A stretch of DNA of 6,049 bases from JAPLGZ01 sp038318235 (GCA_038318235.1 JBBQBY010000422.1:1-6049), one strand, 5' to 3'. Counted from the first letter of the stretch, positions 1-5,596 are shown. Numbers and translations are program-made. Notes: a model not told the origin generated them from the letters alone.

Positions 1-467
1 GTAAACTGGCCTTGGCACATGTAGCCAGCGCCCAAGCACTGGTTGCCGCCGAAAGTATTGCCGGCGTAGATACCGTACCAATTCCGCAAGAGCGCTATAT
101 CTTCATGCCACGTTGCACCTATTGCAAGCCCGAAGTGGCCAGCATGGGCATGACCGAAGCACAGGCCAAAGCTGCCGGTTATGAGCTTAAAATTGGCAAG
201 TTCCCATTTATGCCGAATGGCAAAGCGCAGGCGCTTAACGAAAAAGATGGCTTTATCAAAATCATTGCCGACGCCAAATATGGTGAAATCTTGGGTGCGC
301 ATATGGTCGGGCCAGAAGTCACCGAACTATTGCCCGAACTAAGTTTGGCGCAGTATATGGAGATCACGCCCGCCGAAATCGCCCGCACCGTCCATGCCCA
401 CCCCACCTTGAGTGAGGTAATTATGGAAGCGGCGCACGCGGTTGAGGGGCACGCGATTCATATGTAA
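1..467 (+). CDS. lpdA: Dihydrolipoyl dehydrogenase (E3), C-terminal part, 5' truncated by the window
   Basis: This is the last third of the flavoprotein that reoxidises dihydrolipoyl groups of 2-oxoacid dehydrogenase or glycine cleavage complexes with NAD+. The frame is open from the left edge (first whole codon at base 3) to the TAA at 465-467, so the FAD- and NAD-binding domains lie outside the window. Visible are the LAHVASAQ helix that follows the second FAD-contact motif, then the dimerisation domain beginning at PRCTYCKPEVASMGMTE, a GEILGAHMVGPEVTEL segment, and the terminal active-site signature VHAHPTLSEV. In this signature the His before Pro (codon 399-401) and the Glu five residues on (414-416) match the His-Glu proton-relay pair of the family. 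It ends at HAIHM with no extra tail. Other members of the family share this domain (mercuric reductase, glutathione reductase), but the HAHPTLSE motif and the spacing fit E3 best. The TTG at 12 is an internal Leu, not a start. Confidence 0.93.
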   Translation, partial: KLALAHVASAQALVAAESIAGVDTVPIPQERYIFMPRCTYCKPEVASMGMTEAQAKAAGYELKIGKFPFMPNGKAQALNEKDGFIKIIADAKYGEILGAHMVGPEVTELLPELSLAQYMEITPAEIARTVHAHPTLSEVIMEAAHAVEGHAIHM

Positions 468-476
468 AATGTGATC

Positions 477-622
477 GTAACGCGGCACCCCACCCTAGCC
501 CTCCCCTAGGAGGGGAGGGGACCGATTGGTGGAGAGAAGAACCGGTATGTTCTGTCCCTGATCAATCCCCTCCCTTTCCTAGAGGAGGGTTAGGGTGGGG
601 TCTAGGTGGGGTGCCGCGTTAC
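477..622. repeat. Nested palindromic intergenic repeat (MITE-like) downstream of lpdA
   Basis: The outer arms 477-494 and 605-622 are perfect 18-bp inverted copies (GTAACGCGGCACCCCACC and its complement). Inside them the C-rich stretch at about 491-520 is matched, with several changes, by the complement of about 562-600, so the whole element is two diverged inverted copies of one unit of about 50-60 bp. The right copy carries about 11 extra bases (CCTAGACCCCA-like, near 596-607). The left unit can also fold by itself: CCCTCCCC (499-506) pairs with GGGGAGGG (512-519) around a 5-base loop. It starts 9 bases after the lpdA stop, so it could act as a terminator or processing site. I saw no open reading frame and no clear target-site duplication. 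Confidence 0.8.
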
Positions 623-624
623 AA

Positions 625-652
625 TTGTTGACCACAAAATCATGCAGATAAA
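625..652 (+). promoter_or_regulatory. Weak candidate sigma70-type promoter for the thioesterase gene
   Basis: TTGTTG at 625-630 and GATAAA at 647-652 are separated by 16 bases. The -35 has only half of the consensus and the -10 four of six. If used, transcription would begin near 659, only a few bases before the GTG at 667, giving an almost leaderless message. That would agree with the lack of a ribosome site there. It sits directly beside the right end of the palindromic repeat. Confidence 0.25.
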
Positions 653-666
653 GTTGATCACAGACT

Positions 667-1149
667 GTGAGTAATTATTCGTCCGGTTTTGCCGAACACC
701 ACTTGGAAGAGGCGATTGTTGCCACTGACCTTGCCGTCCGCTTTGCTGAAACTGATGCGATGGGTGTGGTGCATCACGGCGCCTATGTGGTCTGGTTCGA
801 GTGTGGGCGGGTGGCGTGGATGGTGGCAGCGCAGATGCCATACACCGAAGTAGCGGCTAGCGGCCATCATTTTGCGGTCACCGGCATTCATACGGCATAC
901 CGAGCCTCGGCCCGTTTTGGTGACACAGTGCGGATTATCACACGCCTCACGAAATTGCGCAGCCGCCAAGTGGAATTCAGCTATGAAGTGCGCAAGGCGA
1001 GCGACGCCACGTTGTTAGCCACGGGTGTGAGCGAACATGTCTGTGTTGATCTGGAAGGCCGCATGGCGAAAATCCCTTCCTTCATTCTGGAGCGATTAGA
1101 GCAGGGCGCCATTCGATTGATCAGTACGCAAAGGGTAAGGAGAGATTAG
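667..1149 (+). CDS. Acyl-CoA thioesterase, YbgC/FadM (4-hydroxybenzoyl-CoA thioesterase) hotdog family
   Basis: This is a 160-residue protein predicted to hydrolyse a thioester bond in acyl-CoA or a related carrier, in the cytoplasm. The diagnostic segment lies at residues 24-48: VRFAETDAMGVVHHGAYVVWFECGR, that is R-[FY]-x-E-x-D-x-x-G-V-V-x-H-x-x-Y-x-x-W-F-E-x-x-R. Asp30 is in the place of the catalytic acid and His37 in the place of the conserved His. After it come the hotdog strands (GIHTAYRASARFGDTVRIITRL and RQVEFSYEVRKA) and the ATGVSEHVCVD strand. The size is slightly above the usual 130-145 residues. An in-frame TGA at 655-657 limits the start, and GTG at 667 is the first candidate. 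It has no Shine-Dalgarno sequence, and a TTG at 703 would also leave the domain whole. The final residues RRD and the TAG are encoded inside an inverted repeat. The substrate cannot be told from sequence. Confidence 0.87.
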   Translation: MSNYSSGFAEHHLEEAIVATDLAVRFAETDAMGVVHHGAYVVWFECGRVAWMVAAQMPYTEVAASGHHFAVTGIHTAYRASARFGDTVRIITRLTKLRSRQVEFSYEVRKASDATLLATGVSEHVCVDLEGRMAKIPSFILERLEQGAIRLISTQRVRRD

Positions 1150-1198
1150 GAGATTGGAGATTAGGCATAACCAATCTCCAATCTCCTAATCTCTCCTT
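1137..1198. repeat. Perfect 26-bp inverted repeat overlapping the thioesterase stop codon
   Basis: Bases 1137-1162 and 1173-1198 are exact reverse complements, separated by a 10-base loop (AGGCATAACC). Within the left arm a 7-8 base unit, GAGATTAG/GGAGATTG/GAGATTAG, is repeated three times (1142-1164). The thioesterase stop TAG (1147-1149) is inside the left arm. The hairpin could end transcription or protect the 3' end of the message, but it is not followed by a T tract: the flank reads CTTAACAAAACG. It resembles a dispersed intergenic repeat more than a classical terminator. Confidence 0.85.
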
Positions 1199-1263
1199 CT
1201 TAACAAAACGTTCGTCATCGTCGACACCGTAATGAACTCATTCTTTTTACAAGGTTTGCACCT

Positions 1264-2217
1264 ATGATCCACGTCGAACAACATGGCCCCGTTCTCGCCA
1301 TTCGCATGTCGCGCTCGTTTTTGGGACGGCCGTTTTGGTGGACGGCCGCTTATTGGGTTGATGGCATCTTAATCGACGCCGGACCTAGCGCCACAGCCCA
1401 AGAACTGTTGCGGGCGCTCAACCGCGTTCAGGTGGATCAGATCGTGATCACGCATGGGCATGAAGACCGGATGGGCGGGCTGGCCCAGTTACATGCGCGC
1501 TATCCACAAGCCACCATCTATGCCGGGCCACGTACCTTGCCGCTGATCGAAGAACCAGCCAAAATCAAGATGCAGAATTACCGCCGCATTTTGTGGGGCT
1601 ATCCGCGGCCATTTAGCGATCTGGTCTCTTTGGATAAAGTAAATAATCGAATTAAATCACCGAACTTTTGTCTGCGCGTGGTGGAAACGCCGGGCCATAG
1701 TTCAGATCACATCACTTTTTTTGAACCTACGCAACGCTGGCTTTTCTGTGGCGATGCCTTCATTAGTGGGCGCGATGACAGTTGGGCGCCAGAATATGAT
1801 ATGTTTGGCGTGATCAGCAGTCTGCGGACATTGGCTAGTTTGCATCCCGAACGGATCTTCCCCGGTGACGGCCAGGTAAGTCGCACGCCATTGCCTGAAT
1901 TGCACGAAAAAATTGGTCAATTGATCCGGTTATCACGCGAAGTCGCCCGGCTCGATGCTGCCGGTCAGACCGTGCCAGAGATGGTGGCCCATTTGTTCAG
2001 CCGCGAGTCAACGATGAATTTCTGGACTTGGGGCCACTTTTCTGCCATTCATTTGGTGGAAGCCTGCCGGAGTTACAACGCCATTTTTGCGCCACTAGAT
2101 GATCAAGCTCATCCACCGGCCGCCTCTTCTGAAGCGGATGAAACCACGAATTCATCTGATAACTCATCTGATTCATCGGCCAATTGGTCCACGGATTGGG
2201 GCGATATGATGCGATGA
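1264..2217 (+). CDS. MBL-fold metallo-hydrolase with altered metal site and low-complexity C-terminal tail
   Basis: This is a 317-residue protein of the metallo-beta-lactamase superfamily, with no signal peptide and so probably cytosolic. The fold's hallmarks appear in order: first strands with YWVDGILIDAG (30-40), the metal motif THGHEDRMGG (63-72), TPGHSSDH (142-149), FCGDAF (161-166), and FPGDGQ (199-204). The usual motif is HxHxDH ... H ... D ... H. Here His64, His66, Asp68, His145 and Asp164 are present, but the site-2 histidines are Arg69 and Asp202. A conserved-looking helical region (FSRESTMNFWTWGHFSAIHLVEA, 245-267) follows, as in many glyoxalase-II/LACTB2-like proteins. Residues about 284-317 are a Ser/Asp/Asn-rich tail encoded partly by a repeated TCATCTGAT. 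The start is ATG at 1264, preceded by AAGG at 1251-1254. The reaction cannot be assigned; hydrolase of a thioester, ester or nucleotide is possible. Confidence 0.88.
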   Translation: MIHVEQHGPVLAIRMSRSFLGRPFWWTAAYWVDGILIDAGPSATAQELLRALNRVQVDQIVITHGHEDRMGGLAQLHARYPQATIYAGPRTLPLIEEPAKIKMQNYRRILWGYPRPFSDLVSLDKVNNRIKSPNFCLRVVETPGHSSDHITFFEPTQRWLFCGDAFISGRDDSWAPEYDMFGVISSLRTLASLHPERIFPGDGQVSRTPLPELHEKIGQLIRLSREVARLDAAGQTVPEMVAHLFSRESTMNFWTWGHFSAIHLVEACRSYNAIFAPLDDQAHPPAASSEADETTNSSDNSSDSSANWSTDWGDMMR

Positions 2218-2245
2218 TCCCCATTTCGTTTGCCAAGCCACGGCT

Positions 2246-2275
2246 TTGTTGGAATAGAATCTAGAATGCTATACT
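2246..2275 (+). promoter_or_regulatory. Candidate sigma70-type promoter for the epimerase-mltG pair
   Basis: TTGTTG (2246-2251) is followed after 18 bases by TATACT (2270-2275), a five-of-six match to the -10 consensus. Transcription would begin near 2282, leaving a leader of about 85 bases before the ATG at 2367. The site lies just after the stop of the hydrolase gene, so the two downstream genes can be transcribed independently of it. Confidence 0.5.
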
Positions 2276-2354
2276 TGCTGGGCCATCGTTGATCAGGATT
2301 GAACGTGCCGATGTACCTGCGCGACTCAGGCTGGTCAACCAATCCCCCTTGTTC

Positions 2355-2359
2355 AGGAG
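2355..2359 (+). promoter_or_regulatory. Ribosome binding site that fixes the epimerase start
   Basis: AGGAG lies 7 bases before ATG 2367. It selects this ATG over the in-frame TTG at 2289, which would add 26 residues with no family resemblance in front of the nucleotide-binding strand and has no ribosome site. Confidence 0.85.
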
Positions 2360-2366
2360 CAAGACC

Positions 2367-3377
2367 ATGAAAGTTCTAATCACAGGAGGCGCTGGCTTTA
2401 TCGGTAGCCATCTCGCCAACCAACTGCATCAACGCAGTCATTATGTCCGTGTGCTCGACGATCTGAGCAGTGGCGATCCAACCAATTTACTACCTGGCAT
2501 CAATTTTAATCGTGGCGATGTCCGTGATATTCCTAAGTTGTGGTCGCTGCTCCAAGGGGTGGACGTCGTCTATCATCTGGCGGCCCGTGTGAGCATCCCC
2601 GCTTCTGTACTCTACCCGCGTGAATATAACGATGTCAATGTGGGTGGCACCGTTTCGTTGCTCGAGGCGTGCCGCGATGTGAGTGTCAAACGCGTGATCT
2701 TGGCCAGCAGCGCCACTGTTTACGGCGATCAAGGCGTGCATCCGGTCAACGAATCGATGCCAGCCAGCCCGGCGGTGCCCTACGCCGTCAGCAAGCTGGC
2801 GGCGGAACAATATCTTTTTACGATTGGCCAGCTCAGCAATTTCGAGACCGTTGCGTTGCGCATCTTTAATACCTATGGGCCAGGCCAACCGTTGCCGCCC
2901 ACCCACGCTCCGGTCATTCCTCAGTTTGTCCATCAGATTATGGGCTCTGGTTCGGTGGTTATTTTTGGCGATGGCACGCAGACACGCGACTTTGTCTATA
3001 TTGACGATGTGGTCGAAGCCTTGATCAGCGCCGCCCAGGTGCCAGACATCGATCGGCAAATCATCAACATTGGGAGTGGGACCGAAGTTTCGCTGAATGA
3101 GTTAATTGAACAGATTGCCCTGATCGTCGGTACAAGGGCCAATGTGCTCTACAATCGTACGGCATCGGGTGGCATTGCCCGCCTGGTGGCCGATTTAAGC
3201 AAGGCCAGGCAATTATTAAATTTTATGCCTTATACACAACTGACCAGCGGTCTGCGTCACTTGATCGAACAATCGGCAAGCTTTCAAGCCACCAAAAATA
3301 GCCCGCAAAATCTTGCCACAAGTGTCGGCACACCAATCATGCGTAGAACCCTGGATTTAGGTAGCCATCCACAATGA
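2367..3377 (+). CDS. NAD-dependent epimerase/dehydratase (extended SDR), UDP-hexose 4-epimerase-like
   Basis: This is a 336-residue cytosolic enzyme of the extended short-chain dehydrogenase family acting on nucleotide-activated sugars. MKVLITGGAGFIGSHL begins the Rossmann fold, with the GxxGxxG glycines at 7, 10 and 13. The acidic DDLSSG at 31-36 marks NAD preference. Next come DVRD (51-54), YHLAA (69-73), the SSATVYGD strand (114-121) and catalytic YAVSK with Tyr139 and Lys143. The substrate half has RIFNTYGPGQ, GDGTQTRDFVYIDDV and INIGSGTEVSLNEL. The active-site strand reads SSATVYG rather than the TDEVYG of dTDP-glucose 4,6-dehydratases, so a 4-epimerase (UDP-glucose, UDP-glucuronate or the N-acetyl forms) is more likely. 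The last 30 or so residues are unstructured-looking. The stop TGA overlaps the mltG start (ATGA), so the two are translationally coupled. This suggests a role in supplying cell-envelope sugars. The exact sugar is unknown. Confidence 0.9.
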   Translation: MKVLITGGAGFIGSHLANQLHQRSHYVRVLDDLSSGDPTNLLPGINFNRGDVRDIPKLWSLLQGVDVVYHLAARVSIPASVLYPREYNDVNVGGTVSLLEACRDVSVKRVILASSATVYGDQGVHPVNESMPASPAVPYAVSKLAAEQYLFTIGQLSNFETVALRIFNTYGPGQPLPPTHAPVIPQFVHQIMGSGSVVIFGDGTQTRDFVYIDDVVEALISAAQVPDIDRQIINIGSGTEVSLNELIEQIALIVGTRANVLYNRTASGGIARLVADLSKARQLLNFMPYTQLTSGLRHLIEQSASFQATKNSPQNLATSVGTPIMRRTLDLGSHPQ

Positions 3378-4498
3378 AATTTCATGCTTCCCTGCTCGCC
3401 ATTACAATTTGCGGCGTACTCTGTGTGCTTGGATTGGCAGCCTGTAGCCTAGGCGGCGACACAATGCTGAGTGGGTATCTAAAGACCCATCAGAAGCAAC
3501 TCGGCCAGCCGATCAGCGTTGACACCCGCCCGCGCCGTTTTGTCGTAGAGCCAGGCACACCCGCACGTTTGATTGGCCAAAATTTGGTCAAGGCGAATTT
3601 GATCGGCGATGATCGGCTGTTCGAGGCATATGTGCGCGGCAATGGGTTGGCCGAGAAGTTAGCCGCAGGCACCTTTATTCTGACACCCTCGATGACGCTT
3701 GTCGAAATTGTTGATGTGCTGCAACAGGCCAAAGATACGAGCATCACCCTGACGATTCCAGAAGGCTGGCGGCGCGAACAGATTGCCGATTATCTGGTAG
3801 AGGCTGGAATCTTCACCACGACGACCACGGCGGCCGAAGATTATCGGCGTCAGACCGCAACCAGCGATCTGACGGGGTTAGACCCCAGCAAATATCCATT
3901 TTTGCAAGGTCGCCCGGCGGGTGTTAGTTTAGAAGGCTACCTTTTTCCTGACACCTATCAACTCCCCCCCAGCGAGGCAACGGCAGTCGACGTATTGCAA
4001 CGCCAACTCGACGACTTTGCAGCGCGCGTCGTGCCGATTTACGAAAAAGCAGTGATCAGCCACGAAACAAAGCTGGATCTATATCAGGTTTTGATTCTTG
4101 CCAGTATTGTCGAACGCGAAGCCGTTGTGCCCGCTGAGCGACCCACGATTGCGCGCGTTTATCTCAATCGGCTGGCCCAGGAAATGCGCTTGGAGGCCGA
4201 TCCGACCGTGCAATATGCGATGGGTTATCAGAAAGCGACCGGCGTTTGGTGGAAGACACCAGTCTCGCTCGAGGAATATGGGGCAGTTGATAGTCCCTAC
4301 AACACGTATTTACACACGGGTTTGCCGCCTGGACCGATTGCAAATCCGGGCCTGAGCAGCATTGAAGCGGTCTTAAAACCGGCGCAGCACGACTATCTCT
4401 ACTTTGTAGCATTGCCGGATGGCAGTGGCAACCATGTTTTTGCCAAGACATTTGAGGAACAAACAAAAAACGTGGAGCGCTATCAGCAGGGGCAATAA
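3374..4498 (+). CDS. mltG: Endolytic murein transglycosylase MltG (YceG-like), lipoprotein-type N-terminus
   Basis: This is a 374-residue membrane-anchored enzyme that cleaves nascent glycan strands next to the cytoplasmic membrane and so limits peptidoglycan strand length. Residues 5-22 are hydrophobic and end in LAAC (21-24), a lipobox, where the family more often has a plain transmembrane helix. Residues about 55-146 resemble the LysM-like region (FVVEPGTPARLIGQNL to TIPEGWRREQIADYL). The catalytic domain shows LEGYLFPDTY (186-195), ASIVERE (243-249) with Glu247 at the catalytic position, RPTIARVYLNRL, MRLEADPTVQYAMG (271-284), and SPYNTYLHTGLPPGPIANPG (307-326). YLYFVALPDGSGNHVFAKTFEE follows, where the usual His of the final motif is Gln363. 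The length is a little above the E. coli enzyme, from a loop near 147-183. It starts in the ATGA overlap with the epimerase and has only a poor, distant AGG upstream, so translation probably depends on the upstream gene. Confidence 0.94.
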   Translation: MKFHASLLAITICGVLCVLGLAACSLGGDTMLSGYLKTHQKQLGQPISVDTRPRRFVVEPGTPARLIGQNLVKANLIGDDRLFEAYVRGNGLAEKLAAGTFILTPSMTLVEIVDVLQQAKDTSITLTIPEGWRREQIADYLVEAGIFTTTTTAAEDYRRQTATSDLTGLDPSKYPFLQGRPAGVSLEGYLFPDTYQLPPSEATAVDVLQRQLDDFAARVVPIYEKAVISHETKLDLYQVLILASIVEREAVVPAERPTIARVYLNRLAQEMRLEADPTVQYAMGYQKATGVWWKTPVSLEEYGAVDSPYNTYLHTGLPPGPIANPGLSSIEAVLKPAQHDYLYFVALPDGSGNHVFAKTFEEQTKNVERYQQGQ

Positions 4499-4540
4499 AA
4501 CAACCGACGACAGCTTACCCCTTGGCTTACACACCCATCA

Positions 4541-4640
4541 TAAAAAAGCGGTGACACAGAGATCACAGAGAAACAACGTACGGAAATGTTGGCTTTTCCT
4601 CTGTGCCTACTCTGTGTTCTCTGTGTCACCGCTTTTCTTA
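4541..4640. terminator. Long inverted repeat between convergent genes, likely bidirectional terminator
   Basis: The arms 4544-4570 and 4610-4636 pair with a single mismatch over 27 bases (core GCGGTGACACAGAG and CTCTGTGTCACCGC), and weaker pairing reaches 4541-4640. The 39-base middle contains a further CTCTGTG. Read on the minus strand, the stem ends in GCTTTTTTA, a T tract suitable for stopping the ABC gene. Read on the plus strand it ends in GCTTTTCTTACTT, a weaker one for mltG. It lies 43 bases after the mltG stop and about 30 after the end of the minus-strand gene. The ACACAGAG/CTCTGTG units look like a dispersed repeat used as a terminator. Confidence 0.75.
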
Positions 4641-4669
4641 CTTAATCTAAGTTACAAATGCGGGTTATG

Positions 4670-5419
4670 TCACAAAATCTGCTGCAAAAATAATTTTGTG
4701 CGGTCATGCTGTGGGTTGGTGAAAAAATGCTCCGGTGTGCCAATCTCGACAATCTCGCCGGCGTCCATAAAGACAATCCGTTGCGCCACTTCGCGCGCGA
4801 AGCCCATTTCGTGCGTCACCACCACCATTGTCATGCCAGATTTTGCCAAATCTTGCATCACTTCCAGCACCTCTTTGATCATTTCCGGGTCAAGCGCCGA
4901 GGTCGGCTCATCAAAGAGCATAACCTTGGGCTGCATGGCCAAGGCGCGCGCAATGGCAACACGTTGTTGTTGACCACCGGAAAGTTGCGCCGGATATTTG
5001 TTGGCCTGCTCTGGAATGCCAACACGCTCCAACAGTTGGCGGGCGATGGCCTCCGCTTCTTTCTTGTTTTTTTTGCGCACGTGGATCGGGGCAAGCGTGA
5101 TATTTTGCAGCACAGTCAGATGAGGGAAAAGGTTAAATTGTTGAAAGACCATCCCTGTTTCCATACGGATCGCCTCGATGTTGCCAACGTCTTCGGTTAA
5201 CGGAATACCATCGACAATAATATCACCGGTCTGATGTTCTTCGAGCCGGTTGAGCGTGCGAATAAAGGTGGACTTGCCCGAACCAGACGGACCAATAATG
5301 ACCACCACTTCTTTGCGTTGGACGGTCAAACTAAAATCGCGCAGTGCATGATATTCACCATACCATTTATTGACGTTACGACAAACAATAATATCATCGA
5401 TTTCAGATTGTTCAGACAC
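4670..5419 (-). CDS. glnQ: Polar amino acid-type ABC transporter, ATP-binding protein
   Basis: This is a 249-residue cytoplasmic ATPase that would power uptake of a polar amino acid through a membrane permease fed by a solute-binding protein. All nucleotide-binding elements are intact: aromatic A-loop WYG (19-21), Walker A GPSGSGKST (43-51), Q-loop FQQFNLFPHLTV (92-103), signature LSGGQQQR (146-153), Walker B VMLFDEP (166-172), D-loop SALD (174-177) and switch His203 in VTHEMGFARE. The FNLFPHLTVLQNITLAPI and DPEMIKEVLEVM segments and the length are typical of the GlnQ/HisP/ArtP group. The start is GTG (5417-5419), supported by AAGGAG 7 bases upstream. The gene stands alone: its own promoter is upstream, a convergent terminator is downstream, and no permease or binding protein is in the window. 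The symbol denotes the family; the actual substrate (glutamine, glutamate, arginine or another) is not shown. Confidence 0.93.
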   Translation of the reverse strand: MSEQSEIDDIIVCRNVNKWYGEYHALRDFSLTVQRKEVVVIIGPSGSGKSTFIRTLNRLEEHQTGDIIVDGIPLTEDVGNIEAIRMETGMVFQQFNLFPHLTVLQNITLAPIHVRKKNKKEAEAIARQLLERVGIPEQANKYPAQLSGGQQQRVAIARALAMQPKVMLFDEPTSALDPEMIKEVLEVMQDLAKSGMTMVVVTHEMGFAREVAQRIVFMDAGEIVEIGTPEHFFTNPQHDRTKLFLQQIL

Positions 5420-5426
5420 CGAATCA

Positions 5427-5432
5427 CTCCTT
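5427..5432 (-). promoter_or_regulatory. Ribosome binding site that fixes the GTG start of the ABC ATPase
   Basis: On the minus strand AAGGAG is followed by a 7-base spacer and then GTG (5419-5417). It is the best ribosome site in the window and makes the non-ATG start convincing. Confidence 0.85.
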
Positions 5433-5502
5433 GTAAATAACGTCTTGTAATGGGGTGTATCTTATTCATGGGCTTACTGCGTGGCGGCTACACCTGTCGA
5501 AC

Positions 5503-5530
5503 ATTATACATCGCAAGCGAAGGCTGTCAA
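5503..5530 (-). promoter_or_regulatory. Consensus sigma70-type promoter of the ABC ATPase gene
   Basis: On the minus strand TTGACA (5530-5525) and TATAAT (5508-5503) both match the consensus at every base, with a 16-base spacer. Transcription would begin near 5496, giving a leader of about 77 bases. The spacer holds a small dyad, TCGCAAGCGA (5511-5520). The leader holds a possible weak stem, 5454-5459 with 5489-5494, around a 29-base loop; no known riboswitch is recognised. Confidence 0.8.
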
Positions 5531-5567
5531 ACTCTTATGCCTGCCCCTTAGCACAAGCCGTAGCTAT

Positions 5568-5596
5568 TTGGTCTTTGTTGCCATCTGCGCTATAAT
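5568..5596 (+). promoter_or_regulatory. Candidate sigma70-type promoter of the zinc-ribbon membrane protein gene
   Basis: A perfect TATAAT (5591-5596) is preceded, 17 bases earlier, by a partial -35 TTGGTC (5568-5573). Transcription would begin near 5603, giving a leader of about 56 bases. It points away from the ABC gene promoter, and the two -35 boxes are about 38 bases apart, so a regulator bound between them could affect both genes. Confidence 0.55.

Noticed and set aside
477..622. CRISPR array or tRNA-like structure in the lpdA downstream gap
   Set aside because: The repeats are inverted, with only two units and no regular spacers, and no cloverleaf can be drawn, so a palindromic element is the simpler reading.
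2289..2366. 26-residue N-terminal extension of the epimerase from TTG 2289
   Set aside because: The extension has no family similarity, lacks a ribosome site and would begin only a few bases after the likely transcription start, while ATG 2367 has AGGAG at 7 bases and begins exactly at the Rossmann strand.
2490..3059. 189-codon open frame on the minus strand inside the epimerase gene
   Set aside because: It is fully antisense to a gene with intact family motifs, and its translation (rich in Arg, His and Asp) resembles no family I know. It is a shadow of the coding strand.
4419..4973. 184-codon plus-strand open frame spanning the mltG end, the inverted repeat and the ABC gene
   Set aside because: It crosses the end of mltG in another frame, the hairpin and the antisense of the ABC ATPase, all of which have better explanations. 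No motif or ribosome site supports it.
5420..5496. Riboswitch in the leader of the ABC ATPase gene
   Set aside because: The leader is short and only one weak 6-bp stem with a 29-base loop can be drawn. No conserved riboswitch core is recognisable.
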